A model generated the notes under the pieces. The model was not told the DNA's origin. It ran no database searches and was given only the letters and a program-made list of their open reading frames with translations. From contig JAMXSV010000017.1 of the NCBI GenBank assembly GCA_027559495.1, forward strand, positions 1,054,001-1,118,000: DNA of 64,000 nt, written 5' to 3'. The position numbers and the translations under genes are program-made. Below, one piece after another: positions 1 through 12,839 of this stretch. Source of the stretch: Aurifilum marmelostoma. Taxonomy: Eukaryota > Ascomycota > Sordariomycetes > Diaporthales > Cryphonectriaceae. Positions within the stretch are counted from its first letter, which is position 1, and each line of letters starts with the position of its first letter.

Positions 1-3000
1 TCCGGCAGCTATCCCTCATCCCGTACAGGCCGATGGGGCAGCGGTCCAATCACTGTTACTGCAGTAGTATCTCACACGAGAGACTCTAAGAGACAGAGAG
101 AGCGCGAAGTACCGGGTCCCCTAAAAATAAGGTTCTGTAATCATTGGGCTCAAATGGCAGCCCAGGTCAGAGCAGATGGCGGATGAGATCTCGATTGCCC
201 TCCTTCACATTCAAACCAACTAATCAGACCACAACCACAAGGTCAGGTTCAGATACGAACCCTACCGCGCCTGCTACTTACACCCTGCAGCCCATAGGTA
301 CGGCCGTGTGGACTCTGGAATGGTCGGCGATGCCAGCGTTACTCTCGGGGGAGACCCCACTCTTTATGCGGGTACTAATGCTGGAGCACACATGAGCCGC
401 CGGGGGTCCATGGAAAGAGGGAGGGTGAGGAGGCAAGGGGAGGAGGGAGAGGGGGGGGGGGGAGAGAAGAAGAGAAGCGGTGGGATCCAAGGAACCGACC
501 TGCTTGGCCAGACTTCATGCATTGTCCGCTCCTCCTTGTGAGACCTGGACATGCATTGGCGATCACGTATCGGTCCCGGCAGCGGGTGTCCTGCTTGGTT
601 GTCATCTCGATATTGGCCCGTTCGCTGCTCTGCGGGGCCTCCAGGCCTCGGACGCCCAGAGAACCGCCCAGCCCCGTAACGTACGTACACTGCTCGAAAG
701 TGCTCTACCTCACCTCGTCTTCACACTCCTAAAAAGACAACCAATCCACACCACCATCATGCATCCCCCGCCTCCACCCTTCTCTGCGGAAAGGCGGCAT
801 GGGAAGCAGAGGGGGAGACGTTCACGACGACGATACAACGAACCACAATCGTCTCGGTCGGCGAAACAGAGGGGGCAGAAACAAAAGGTTGATGTTTGAC
901 CCCGTTGAAGCCACCTGTTGTTCACCGGTGCCTATCCTGTCTCGACATCCAATCTGCATCGGGATTGGACATGTTTTGTTCGTGTGTGTGGGGGGTTGGG
1001 GGGGGGAGAGAGAGAGAGAGAGGAGGTTTCTGTCGAGCAACGATGCGATGAAACCAAATTATCTCAAATAACCTCTTCGCCTGTAGTTGGCATCCGCCCA
1101 GCCACCCTTGCCCACACACCACACTTTGACCATACCATGCAGGTTTCTCACTTGCATTCCAGCCAACCACGGCAGGACCACGATGCAAGCCTCGGCGTCA
1201 CGGTGTAGTGTGTGTGTGTGTGTAGATGGACATAGGCTGACCAAACGCTGACACGTCTTTTTCTTCCGAGGTAGGCAGGTAGGGATATTGTAGTAGATGT
1301 TCTTTGATTTGATAGTTTGTTGATGGGAATCGTCTTGGACAAAAAGAGCCTACAGTAGTGTTTCCGTTTTTTTTGGTTTTTTTTTTTAATGTAAAAACCT
1401 TCTCATTTCTTGATTCCCTCCCATTTCTTGCCCAGCTTCCGAATACCCGAGTAGGCCAGCCCCTCCTTAAACCACACACACACCGCGCGCACCCAGACCG
1501 GCCTGTTGCACGCCGCCCTGGAGGGGTCTGGTACAGTATCTCGGTCCCTTTGCAATCCCAGACCTGCAGGCCGAGGGCGGTTCACGTCAAAGATGCAACC
1601 CTGCCGACACCAAACGGCAGCCACAACATAGTCTGATTAAATCAACTTATCACCACCACCACCACCACCACCACCAATACCACCACAACAACAAAGTAGT
1701 ACTGCAGCACAGTACTGTAGTACAGCATACTACCTAAAATGTTACATGCTGATGTGGGAGCTCGGTCTCGCACAGACGATACGAAGCAGACCCGCCATGC
1801 AAGCTCCTCCCCCGCCCGCGAGAGCCGAGGTGAGTAGTGGTGGTGATGCGTTGTCGTACCTTCAAGAACCAACTACACCTTCAAAAAGAGAGGGCGTACA
1901 TGGAGGGGGGTAATTTATGGATACAGGCCATGCATGGCCTCTTCTCACATACGACATGAGAAAAAAACATACCTGAGATGTACTTCGGCCCTGTCGGGCA
2001 TCGAGACACATCCTGCCTCCTCCATACGGGATGCACAGGCGAGTCCGTCCGTGGCCTGCGCGGCCTCTGAGAGGGGGGATCCATCTGCTTTATGCATGCC
2101 AGCGGTGCTAGTACTGTACTACTCATGTACGTTGGCTGATCAACGACAAGGTGGCCGTAGTAACAAAAAAGACCAAACCGTACTATGGACCAGCAGCAAA
2201 GAGGCGGAGGTTCGCCCCGGATCTCGCTAGCTTGCTACATGGTTCACACGCGCACAGGAACACAGGAACAGAGAAGAGACGAAACGAACAAGGAAAAGGG
2301 ATGAGGTATTGGAGGAAGAAAAAAAAAACATAACCCTGCCTGAACGTTGGAGGTGTCGATCTGATGTCGGGGTGTCAAGTGCGTATGTGCTCGCATGTGG
2401 CCACAGCGCAGCAGCCCAACTGGCACCCACCATTCATTCGCATGGCCAACAACCAAACAATGAAGACGAGGGTCGGACCAGGGAGCAATGGAGGGGAAAA
2501 CGCTAGGTGTTGGGGGGGGGGGGAGAGAGGGGGCCCTAACCCCCGCCCTGTTACGGTTATGTGCTTGATTCGGCACAGGATGCACGTCATTTTGTCCAGA
2601 CACATAGATTCCGATGGCTACAGGAGGTCCTTTTTGGATCACAGAGACGAAAGAGGGGGGGGGGGGAGAGCTGACAATTGGTTTTGTAATGTATCACGAA
2701 TATATTTCCCACTTTACTCGCGGAGGAGGAGGAGCAGGAGGTGGTGGTGGAGGGGATGACACCTCCACTTCAGAACCATCAAAATCGTCCCATGTGAATT
2801 CATAATATTATGCACGTTGGGCCTGCGCGGGACATTTTCCGCGTCCTGGGTCCAGGCCCCAGCCCATGGACGTTATGGGTGGGTGGGTTATGAGCTGAAC
2901 CCAACAACACGCACTGCTACTTGGGCAACCCATCCACACATACAGACTCTTGACAGATCACAATGCCACAGTATATAACCAAATCGATCCTTTTTTCTTT

Positions 3001-4947
3001 TCTTCGTCATGCTTGATGATCATTTCTTCATATGGTTCGTCTTGCCAACATGTCGCTGCCGTTGGGTTTCTCGCGCCATTCAGAGCAATGGTATGAGGAC
3101 CGCCCCCTTTCAGGCTACCCGGTGCCCCGTGTGTCCTGTCCGAGGTTCTAACATCCCGGCGCATTTGTCGGTCAAATGGATCAGAGATGAGGTTCTGACT
3201 GGATTGCCTAGGTATCAATATCCCATGTGTGTGTGTTATCTTTGTTGATCCTTCCGACTGGGTGGATTGATGACTTGTGCAAATGTTCATAAAAATAGCA
3301 ATGACGGCAAATTTTGCTTAGCCGACAGTATCCGGTGGTAGTAATAATAATCATCATGACGATGGTGAAAAGAAAAGCCAGGTTAATACAACAGCTTGTG
3401 TTTTTCTGGAGGTATTCTGTAAGTCTGGGAATGCATTTGCATGAAATTGACTGACTGCTTGTATTCTTGATGGATATAATGACAAAAGTCGCTCGTTGTA
3501 AACTCGTCAAGTCACTCATAATCTTCCCTTACACGGAATTGGGCTGGATATAAGGCACTGGATCAGGATGGTACTGCGAGAGCCAGTGGCTGCAGGAAAG
3601 GAAATTCGCTCGCATGTCCCCCCAAGACAAGCAACACAAGTCCATCATGGAGCCACTGGATCATCCTCGAGGTCATTGAGAATGTATCTGACCAGCCAGC
3701 CTCTCCCTCTTCCAGGGAAGTAAGATCACGACAACACGATGAGGTCTGATTATACTTCTATGTATCCCATACCTCTTGAGGTGTGGTGAAGACAGTCTTG
3801 GTATTCATACCCTTGTGAGCACACCTAGACACATGATTCTGTGGCGCCCATGGGGCGCGAGCTTATTCTGCTTGCAGAAGCAATCAGTTACATATCACCA
3901 TCCCAGTCTACTTGGTGAGTGAGCACTGCAATTAAACAGGAGACAACAATCACGATAGCTGTGTTGCATACCTGGCAATTAATTACATAGAATCAACGCT
4001 TGGCATGCATATATAAACTCAAGATATGATCAAAACCAATCTGTCATGACAGAACTCTAACAAGGGATAAAAAGCTGGCGTAAATACCAAACTCAAATTC
4101 ATGCACCTGACCATCCGATGGAAAATGAGGGGCTTCCAATTTGTGCCTATCAAGGTTTGACTCTCAGGCGTGCAACCCTGCATAAGCCTCTGTCCTTAAG
4201 CAGTATATCTCCTTTAAGCGCCGCATGGTTCCCTTTTTGGAATACATGCTTTCGCAAGCGAATCGCACAGCAAGGGTCTAGGTGTCGACGCTTAAGTTGT
4301 AGCTTGACTAGAGTTTGTTTCATTACTGCGTTCGATAGGAAAGGTGGTGGCAACTATTCCAGTCCCCCCCCCAATCCGCAGATCCATAGACGGCGTATGA
4401 CTCCCAGTCTGCCATCAAGGAGACGGACGAACAGCTCAGCAGCGAACCAGAGGGCAAGAAGGTTAAAAGTTGCTCAAGCCTCGATGGCGCGAACTTACCG
4501 GATGCAGGCATTTTGGCAGATAGGAACTTGGGAGGACAAAGATGGGGGGGGGGGTGTCCTGATTGTGCGTCTTCCGGCCAATTCTGGGTCTTACAATACT
4601 TACTGTGATGTCGAGTTCAAGATGGCGGTGCCATCTCCCATTGAGCCGCGCACGGCAAATTTATGCATGGTTCAAATCCAGTTAGGCTGTTAGAATGAAG
4701 GGGAATCACCTTCTAGGGGCATCAAGGTACTTGACCAGAGGCGAATCGCCTGTTTGGTGTGCTTGTCGAGCAGCTCGGGCGAATGGTTTTGGTGGAGAGA
4801 AGGCCCGGATATGCTACTCCGCTGAATACTCACTGCAGCATTGCATAGTCCGCGAACCGCAAGAGAGCGACATAGGCTAGGGAGAGAGAATTGAGACCGG
4901 CCACGTGCTCTCTGTGCGGTTTTTCCTCTTCCTCGGCTAGATAAATC
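1..4947. other. gene-free region with simple repeats
   Basis: I see no reading frame here with a recognisable protein family or convincing splice structure. The stretch holds simple sequence: poly-G at 451-462, 2512-2523, 2655-2666 and 4544-4554, an AG run near 1005-1022, a GT run at 1207-1222 and CAC triplets at 1651-1675. The longest ATG frame is 191 codons (4118-4693, +). It crosses a poly-G tract and resembles nothing I know, so I do not call it a gene. The part next to 4947 would be the 3' flank of the tubulin cofactor D gene. Confidence 0.6.
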
Positions 4948-7900
4948 TCATGACAAACCAAGCTCGGAAACGAGGGCCTTGACAGCTCCCCTCTCAGCAG
5001 TCCCCCAGTCGACCCCCTTCAACCTCCCTTCCTGGTCCGCATCCTCATCTCCAGTCGACAAAAAACCCCATATCTCATCCACTGTCGAGGTCCTGACGCG
5101 CGGCCATGGATGTAACATCAGAGCACCCAGCCTCTTCCTCGCCTCCAAGATGCCCTCGCTCCGCTTCTGCTGCAGCTCCACACTCATGCTCGCAAACATG
5201 CTGAGCGTCGCCTCACTGCTGTCGTCCACCCCCATAGACGCCACCCCGCCGTAGACCTTGGCGCAGGCCTCGAGCTTGCGCACGTTGCCGCTCTTGTACC
5301 CAGCCTTCTGGACCTGCAGGCAGAGGCTCCTCATGTCGACCATCGTGCTCTGCTGGAAGATGCCGACGGAGAAGAGGAATGCGGTGATCTCGAGCGTGGG
5401 CACCAGGACGCGATCCTGGCCTTGACGGGCCTTTAGGTTCCGCAGGAGAGCTGTGCACACGCGGTTGAGGTTGTCCTGGTCTGCGGCGCAGAATTCTGTC
5501 AGCGCGGCACGGCTGGCTATCACGAGGTCTTCGTTGCCTGTGTCGGCTGAGGTGACGTATCCGGCGAGCAGCTCATCCATCCAGCGATCTGGGTTGTGCT
5601 TGGCTCTGGTGTTGAATGGGGGCGGAAGCCAGGTGCTGTCGAGTAAGTCCAGGAGGAATCGAAAGTGCGCTTTAGAAGAGAAGGTGAGCTTGAGAAGCAT
5701 TGCCGATGATCTAAAGGAGAGTTAGTCATCCCGAAAAAAGAAAATAGAAAGTGAAGGGAAAAAAAAAAATACTTGGAGTGCTGAGATCACGTACTCTGGC
5801 TGCAATAATACTGCAAGAGTGGCCTGTGCCTCAACTCTCACCCTGTCGAGCTTCTCGGCTGCCAAACGCAGGATCGGCAGAAACAAGCCAGACACTGTCT
5901 CTGCGTGGCAGCTGCTCTCCGTTTCTTGCCGTGATTGTTGTTGCACAGAGAGCCAGAGATGCCGAGTAGCCCTGACAGCCTGGAGACGTACATGAGATCC
6001 AACATCGCCTCTCGCGTTGGTAGTGTAATCCTCTAGACCCTCGGAAACCAGGCTGAGGAGCTGGTCCGCGTTCCGATTCAGCATTTCGCTCTGAGCCAGA
6101 CTCTGCAGTATGGCCGCACGCACGTCGATGTCTGTATCTTGTGCCCATCGGTCCAGCAGAGGATCACATACAGTAGCCGATACTTCTTCGGGCTCCTTAT
6201 GCATTGCCACGACTGGATAGGCCCTCGTCAGGGCACAGAAATGTCCTGCACCATTTCCGGAGCGAGACCGTTTACGGATCGCCTCTGCCCATCCTCGGAG
6301 CACCTGTTCTCGTTGCCGTGGAGAAGAGAAGAGCAAGAGGACGATGCAGGCCTCGGATGCTGCGTCGATAACCTCTGGTTCAGCTCTGGCTAGCCACGTG
6401 TTGATGAGGTCCCAGGAGGTGGATACGATCCCTGAGAGGCGCTCTTGGTTCTGGACGTGCGATGTGTCGATCCTTGAGACGGCTTTGGTCAAGCTGGTAA
6501 CGTTTAATGTAGACATCAAGTCCGGTCCAGACAACAACAAGTCCTCATCAATAGTAGCGGATGATCCAACGGCCTCGGCTTGTAGAATGGGGAACATAGA
6601 GATGAGAAGACGGCATGTTCCCTCTGCAATTAGTTCTGGTCTTCGAAATACCGTAGAAGCGATAGACTGGAGCATATCACGCAGGATGTTCTGCCCTTGC
6701 TCGACAACGCTTCTCAGGGCCGTCATTGGCGTCGCAATTCCGGCCACATTATCCCTAGCAACCAGCAGAGGAACCTGGTCTAGGATGGAAGCAAGAGTGA
6801 CGAACAGCCCGTGTCTCTCCTCCACCTGACGAGTCTGCAGCGCCTTGATGAGCCGGAGAACCCGGCCAATTGATGTCAAGATCACCTGGTCGAAGCTGCT
6901 GTTTGACGTGGTGGTCACGTTTCTCATCTCAGCCATGACGGTACCGTATGCACGCCCTGCGACCCTGCGAGCAGCAGCATCTGCATCTCCGGCTCCTCTC
7001 CACCCCAAGAGCGCATCCAGGATAGCCTCTCCATACTGCGCGTGAAGCTTCGTGGCACGGACAGCCACATTGTGGATGGCTCTTGATCTCCGGGCCACTG
7101 CGTGGTAATCCACAGCCTGCACCAGTGCGATGCCATTCTGCACAGTGTCTGGATGCCTGCCGATCAGTTCCTGCAGGGCGGCGGACGACCCACGCCGGAT
7201 GTTGCCTGCGGGATCTAAAGATGCGGCGACGACTAGGTCCGTGGCAAGGATCTGCAAGACAGACGTTTTGACGTCTTTACCTCCGGCAAGCTCGGTGCGT
7301 ACCGTCGCAGACGGCACTGCAAGCAGGTCCTTGGTCGAGTACCGCCTTGCGAGGGCCCAGATGCCAAAGCAAGCTGCATCGCGGACATTGGTACCGATGG
7401 AGCCACCCGAGGGACCACGTCTCTCAAACGACAACCCGAGAAGCAACGCTCGCATGATGCTGCCCAGCTTCTCCGCCGGTGGCGAGCGTCGATATAAGAG
7501 GTGAGACAGAGTTAACATCAGCCCGTGCCACTCGAGAGGGTCGACGGAAGTGAGGTCTCTCCTTGGCGGCAGGGCAGGATCCGCAGCAGCATCGTCACTT
7601 ACCAGGAGAACATTCCTGTCCAGCGACTGCAGCACGGCATCCACGACTTCTGAGGCCATGTAGTCTGGCAGATTCAAGGTCACGATGCTCAAGGCCTTGC
7701 TGGCTGCGAATCGGACAGGCGTGTCATTGTCGGCGAGACTCTCGAGAAAATGTCCGATTGTGGTCTCAACCAGCTCGACACCAGCACTGTCCTGTTTCTC
7801 CCGCTTCAGTTTCGACACAGCGATGGCGCGCGTGACCTTGATGATGGTCTTTTTCGCCAGAGCAGATGACTTGACAATCCTCGACATCTCGTCGTCGTTG

Positions 7901-8964
7901 GACGGGATGGCGTTGACGGTGTAGAAGATGGTAGACGAGTATTTCTCCATATCCGAAGTCTCAGCCGACGATGCCAGTATTCCGGCCAGAAAGGAGAGCA
8001 CTCCGATGTATTTGTACGGTGACTGGGCCGGCTCATCAGCCCCCCCTCGGCCGTAGCCAAAAGAGGGCCCACTGGACGAGCGCGTGCAGCACGCCGAGCT
8101 GCTGCATGTCCCTGCGCATCGCCATCCTCACAAGAAGGGCCTTGGCCGCCTCTCGCTCCTTCCCAGGACAGGCCAGGTATTTGACCACCAGTGGCAAGAT
8201 CCGCACCGTGATGCCGGGTGTGTTAGAGGGCCAAAAGAAGCCGGGGATGCCGGCCAGATCGACATCCTCCATGTAGACGGAGGAGATGGTCGACAGGTCG
8301 AAGGGCGCGAGCATGAGGTGGGAGAGCCAGAGCAGCACGACATAGCGCTCCTCCCAAGCCCAATACTTGGTGGAAGTAGTATTGCCTCCATCGCCGTCTG
8401 AACCTTGAGAGTGTCGCTCCGAGTCCTCGAGCGCAGAGAGCAGGAGTTCGAGATACTTGGTCTCGACGTTGAGGAAGCGCACGATGACCTTCTCGCCGCG
8501 GATCTTGCAAAAGGTGTAGATGAGTTTGCAGACCGCCGTTGGCAGGGGCATGAGCAGTGAGGACTCAGTAGAGGCCTCCTCCCTGGCCCGCCTCCTCCGT
8601 CTTGTCTGGAGGTGCTCCAGGAATGCCTCAGCAAGCACGGGCAGCCATTTTGGCAGGTGAGGGTCGAGGAGCTGCGGTAGCTCTTGGAACGGGTCGAGGA
8701 GCTGATAGTCATCTCGTCAGCAAGCTCAAGAGATGTGGAGTACATAGGCAAGCTGATAGAAAATCTGCCTGCTTCCATCTCATCGCCACTCACATGGGAT
8801 ATCAGGTGGAATGCTTCCCTCGACCGCACACGCGAGCGAACATGGGAGCCGCCTGTCCGATCAGGCTTTCGCAGAAATGGGCCCAGGCGCTGGTCAAAGG
8901 CAGTTATCAGCTCACCAGAAACCCTCTGCAGCTTGATGTCCTGGTCCTCCTCCGCAGCATCCAT
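4948..8964 (-). CDS. TBCD: tubulin-folding cofactor D (frameshifted by one base)
   Basis: Cofactor D captures beta-tubulin released from the cytosolic chaperonin and, with cofactors C and E, assembles the alpha/beta heterodimer. Three exons are inferred: 8964-8794, 8701-5795 and 5710-4948. The introns are 8793-8702 (GTGAGT start) and 5794-5711 (GTACGT start). The product is a HEAT-repeat protein of about 1,279 residues, slightly longer than the human protein. Family landmarks are the N-terminal LLDPFQELPQLLDPHL segment, the GTNVRDAACFGIWALAR segment and the DYTTNARGDVGSHVR segment, followed by the C-terminal cofactor D domain in exon 3. The ATG at 8964 opens exon 1, whose 57 codons end in phase with exon 2. 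Oddity: exon 2 changes frame at a C7 run (8040-8046 on +). Counting six bases there makes the exon continuous and satisfies both splice phases, so I read it as one gene with a one-base error. Confidence 0.94.
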
Positions 8965-9637
8965 CCTTCAAACTGGGCTGGTCTGTCTCGGATGTCTGCC
9001 TGGCGCTGCACTGGCCGGGGCGCAGTGAAGCTTTGAGGTGACGAGATCCCGCTGCGTCTTGTTGTTGGGCGGATCTCTCTATCTTGTGATTGAATTGATG
9101 TAAGAGGAGATATAGACTGTTTGCGACATCGACACTGTAAAGCGCATGAGTCGAGTGCAAGCAGTCGACTGAACTTGAGAGAACACTTGATGAGCCTGCA
9201 GATGAGCAGGGGAGGTCAACGATTTGGTCGAACCCTAACCCTGTAAGTATCACTCTTCTTGACCAGCATCTTCCTCATCACTGCAAAAAGAGAAATTGAG
9301 GGCGTTTACCCACGCGAGTTAGGACAACACATTTTCAGATTCGTTCCAGTATCAAAACTGCCCAAGAAGAGAGAAATGAGACATTTTTTCTTACCTGGGA
9401 ACGAGCGTCTAAAATCAAATCCTCCCGTCCATGAATATCACCGCATCATCTCAAGACCAATTAATTATGAATAATTAATTACAGCAGCATAATTTCTTCT
9501 ATCGTCATGAAATGGGATTTTGTGTATTTTCCTATTTTATATATTTAGATTTTAAGAGAGACAGCATGGCCTTACTAACCTACTACAAAATGGACACATG
9601 GAATTGTATCCCAAAATATACAAACCAAGAAAAGCGC
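8965..9637. other. intergenic region, TBCD promoter side
   Basis: This is the gap between the start of cofactor D and the 3' end of the mannanase gene. I see no coding sequence. It carries a two-unit telomere-like motif at 9231-9242, and the part beyond about 9,400 becomes AT-rich, as expected for the 3' flank of the mannanase gene. Confidence 0.6.
9231..9242. promoter_or_regulatory. telobox-like motif (two telomeric units)
   Basis: The sequence AACCCTAACCCT, two TTAGGG-type units read on the minus strand, lies about 270 bp upstream of the cofactor D start codon. Short teloboxes occur in fungal and plant promoters as Myb/TRF-type binding sites. That it acts this way here is inference. Two units are too few to suggest a telomere relic. 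Confidence 0.3.
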
Positions 9638-11320
9638 CTAAGAGACCGCCACGGCAGCAACGAGCGCGTCCAGAGCAGAACTCTGCGTGCTTGCGTTGGC
9701 AAAACCGCCTGCAGTCGGAGGACCGGACCAGTTAACACCCAAATAGTCTGAGCTATTCCGGTCATTGTCCCAAATCGAGTTGGCATTGTCCAGGATAAAG
9801 GTGCGGAACTCGTCCTTGTCTACTTGAGCCTGCAGATACTGAAGGTTGCGCATGAAGACACCTGCTCGCGAGAATGGATCAGCCAAGCTCGAGATAAGGA
9901 GATAGTAATGATCATTTCCGTAATTGGAAAGATCACCAGCACAATGAAAAGACAAGGAGAGAAAAATACCTTTGAACTGCGATCCATCACCTCCACAGTC
10001 ATCCTCGCAGCCCTCGTGCAGTATTCCATCCACAGACAAGGCACTAATTGCGGCGTCTGCAATAGTGACCGCCTCTGTGATAAAAGTGGCGTTGCCATTG
10101 GCCTTGTATAGCTCCAATAGGCCGCCAAGTATGACGCCCTGGTTATAGCTCCAGACAGACTTCTCGTTGTTGACACAGGTTCCATCTGAGTTGATGGTCA
10201 GGCCATCATTGATGAGATGGTCGCTGTTGATCATGCCGCTATTCTGAAACCACTGCCACTGCTCCTCTGCAATGGCAAGATACGTGTCTGAGTTGGATGC
10301 ACGGTTGGCAAGAGAGGCCGCCACGGCGAGATAGAGCTCGTTCGCGATGGCGTTCTTGTACGTCCTGTCCTTGCTCCACCAGATGCCGCCGCCGCATGTG
10401 GCGTTGACGCCGCCCTTCATGTCCGCGAAGATGCTCTCGGCCATGGACAGATACTCGGCCGTGCTGGTGACGTCGTACGCCTTGATCCATGCCAGGGCCC
10501 ACCAGCCCTCGTCGTCGTAATAGTCGTTGATGAATCCGCTATATCCGCGATCTGCCAGTCCTGATGATGATGATGATGATGATGCGCCGGCAGCGGCTCG
10601 CTGCATCTCGGAACGGGACTCGACGATGTGCAGACCACGACCTCTGGCCTTGACCACCTTCCGTACTTTGGAAGACGTGCTAAGTTGGGCCTGGGAGAAG
10701 GTGTTGGAGAAGACATTGCCGAGGTCGAGTTTTTCTGCCTCGTCCGAGTCGACAGAATAAAAGTCGCCCAGAACCGTCAGGCAATTGGCCGAGTTCCACC
10801 AGCCGGTAGACAGCCATAATCCCTCTGAATGGTCATACCAGGTCTGCAGAGCCTTGATAGCGCGGACAGTACACTCAGCATAGGATGGTTTGGCGGTGGA
10901 GGTTGATTCGGCAGAGCTTCTCGCCGATGCTGCTCTTGCCACGGTGCTCAGAGTTGCTGTGGGTTGAGCCAAGAGCGATGAGGCCTCTTCTGGTATACTC
11001 GCAGCCACTGAGCTGATGAGTGAAGGGGCCAGGAACACCCATGAACGGAGATCTGAAGAGCTGAACATATCTGGAAAAAAAGACCAAGACCGCTGTCCTG
11101 GCTGCAATATCCCACTGGCGAGGCAGTCGTTTGTTTGATCAAGTCTGTAAGAGACTCCGATAAAAAGAATGACAAGAAGCACACAGCAGGTTCCAAACAA
11201 TAAGAACCTGCGAGTGAAGCACATTTGAGGAAGGCCGCAGTATTGTAGTTGAACATCCTGGCAAGGGCGAGTAGGCTGCTGCCTACTATCCGGATAGGGG
11301 GCTGACGGGTGGAAGCCCAT
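9638..11320 (-). CDS. GH76 alpha-1,6-mannanase-like protein (DCW1/DFG5 family)
   Basis: Glycoside hydrolase family 76 enzymes cut or transfer alpha-1,6-mannan. The fungal DCW1/DFG5 members act at the cell surface, linking GPI-mannoproteins into the wall. Two exons are inferred, 11320-9970 and 9861-9638, giving 524 residues. The 108-bp intron is in frame and stop-free; splicing it joins FKG to VFMRNLQYL, as in the family. Residues 38-60 are a hydrophobic signal-anchor-like segment. The catalytic Asp pair is seen in NDYYDDEGWW (about 265-274), with further GH76 blocks GGGIWWS, NELYLAVAA and WSYNQGVILGG. The C-terminus ends in the usual TQSSALDALV block with no clear GPI signal, so a membrane-anchored or secreted hydrolase is more likely than a GPI protein. 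A Ser run encoded by GAT-type triplets (about 10,562-10,585 on +) sits before the catalytic motif. Confidence 0.92.
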   Translation of the reverse strand: MGFHPSAPYPDSRQQPTRPCQDVQLQYCGLPQMCFTRRFLLFGTCCVLLVILFIGVSYRLDQTNDCLASGILQPGQRSWSFFPDMFSSSDLRSWVFLAPSLISSVAASIPEEASSLLAQPTATLSTVARAASARSSAESTSTAKPSYAECTVRAIKALQTWYDHSEGLWLSTGWWNSANCLTVLGDFYSVDSDEAEKLDLGNVFSNTFSQAQLSTSSKVRKVVKARGRGLHIVESRSEMQRAAAGASSSSSSSGLADRGYSGFINDYYDDEGWWALAWIKAYDVTSTAEYLSMAESIFADMKGGVNATCGGGIWWSKDRTYKNAIANELYLAVAASLANRASNSDTYLAIAEEQWQWFQNSGMINSDHLINDGLTINSDGTCVNNEKSVWSYNQGVILGGLLELYKANGNATFITEAVTIADAAISALSVDGILHEGCEDDCGGDGSQFKGIFLSLSFHCAGDLSNYGNDHYYLLISSLADPFSRAGVFMRNLQYLQAQVDKDEFRTFILDNANSIWDNDRNSSDYLGVNWSGPPTAGGFANASTQSSALDALVAAVAVS

Positions 11321-12839
11321 CCTGAAAACTATTGCAAGATCACCGATCTTATCGATCTAAGGATCTTATTCCCCAGTAATATTTGTGGACGTAACCTGCA
11401 CAAAAGCCATGTGTGGTCGGTTGATCTCATGAGTCCGAACACATAGTCCGTTCGCCAATCTGTTTTGATGAGTCGAAGGATAAGCCTGTGCGACAACACA
11501 TTCTCGACTTGAGGATTCATGGGGAGCGTCAGCCTGCACCAAAAGGTCGCAATATGTAAAGTAGTCGCCTGGGGCGGATATGTGGAGAGCAGCTCTCCAC
11601 CGTGGAGACCTCAGCTGTGCAGATCTCTCTCAATCGTCCATAAGCAGACGACCACTTCCTCGACCTCAGATCCGCCACGCTGGTGCGTCCCGTCCTACAT
11701 TACATCTGGGACAGCACCGTATAAGCCGAAAGTATCCATAACTCCAAGATTATAAGATGGGATGTCCTGCATAATGAGATTGGGGTTTTAATACAAGATA
11801 CAGGCCACCGTGACGTCTCCGTTGTAGAAATCGCGCTCCGGCGTGTTTCGAACCTTCTTGTGGAGACCTGCCCGGACATCCCCAATCCTGTGGTCAGATT
11901 GGTATGCGGGTGGCTGACATCTCTGACAGCTGAATCCTTCAGAGCCCAGGCTGCAAGCTGCCAAGCCATTCAGTTCTTTGCATAGCAGGCAGCTTCGTGA
12001 TGCCTCTTACGTAACAAACTCCCATGCAACAAGAAGACAAGAAACATTGGCTAGACTGTAATGTTCGTAGAATCCAGAAGAGGCGTGGTGCTTACATCTG
12101 AGTGCCCCAACCTCTTTGGAAGTTGGTTATTCGTCTTGCTTGGCTCCGCCGTCTCTGGAGAATCTTGCCCCTGGTCAAGTATACCACAAAGCTCTATGAC
12201 CCCAAGGGAAGTCAGGACCGGCCCCTTGAGCGAGATAGAAGAATTGTGGTTGGAAGTGTCGAAGCCTAAAAAGCGGGAATGATCCTCAAGGTACGGGCCG
12301 CAGGGTTTCGTCTCGTCCATTAGAGACCCACTCGTGTCTCCCATCCCTCATATGCGACAGGTCCCACACCCGTTTTATCCCAAAAGAGCATTCAACTTCA
12401 TATATTATATCACAATAACTACAATGTTTCTCTCAAGTACCAGCCGAGGCTACACTGCAGGTCGTGTTGAGTCTGGAAAAAGACATGAGCAGACCTTCCC
12501 CTCAAGACTCACCTGCCACTGGATCGCAGGAGGAGCACAATAGGCTGTAGGTCGGACGATGAGACTAATTGGTACTAATTTGTTTCATCTGGTCGACACA
12601 TCGTTCCATTGAGAGTTTCGTCATGTAGTAGCCAACTAATTCTCTTATTTTGGTTCAAGAAAAGAGGAGGAATCCGGTGTTGGGGCATGGACAACACCTG
12701 CTGAGAGCAGTCACGAGAAAGGTTAGCCTTTACGCCCAGGCCCATCTAGAGATAATGGGGAATTAGGCTATAGTAATCCACGCTCCAGGTAGTGTAAGAG
12801 TTTTTGTTTGAGGCGAATTCATGTGCTAGAAAGAGCTCA

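Noticed and set aside
4118..4693. 191-codon plus-strand frame starting with ATG
   Set aside because: It runs through a poly-G tract (Gly-Gly-Gly-Gly), has no recognisable motif, and its composition is like the surrounding non-coding DNA.
4660..4695. GGTTCAAATCC resembling a B box
   Set aside because: The flanking bases do not pair as a T-stem and no D-arm or acceptor strand is found upstream.
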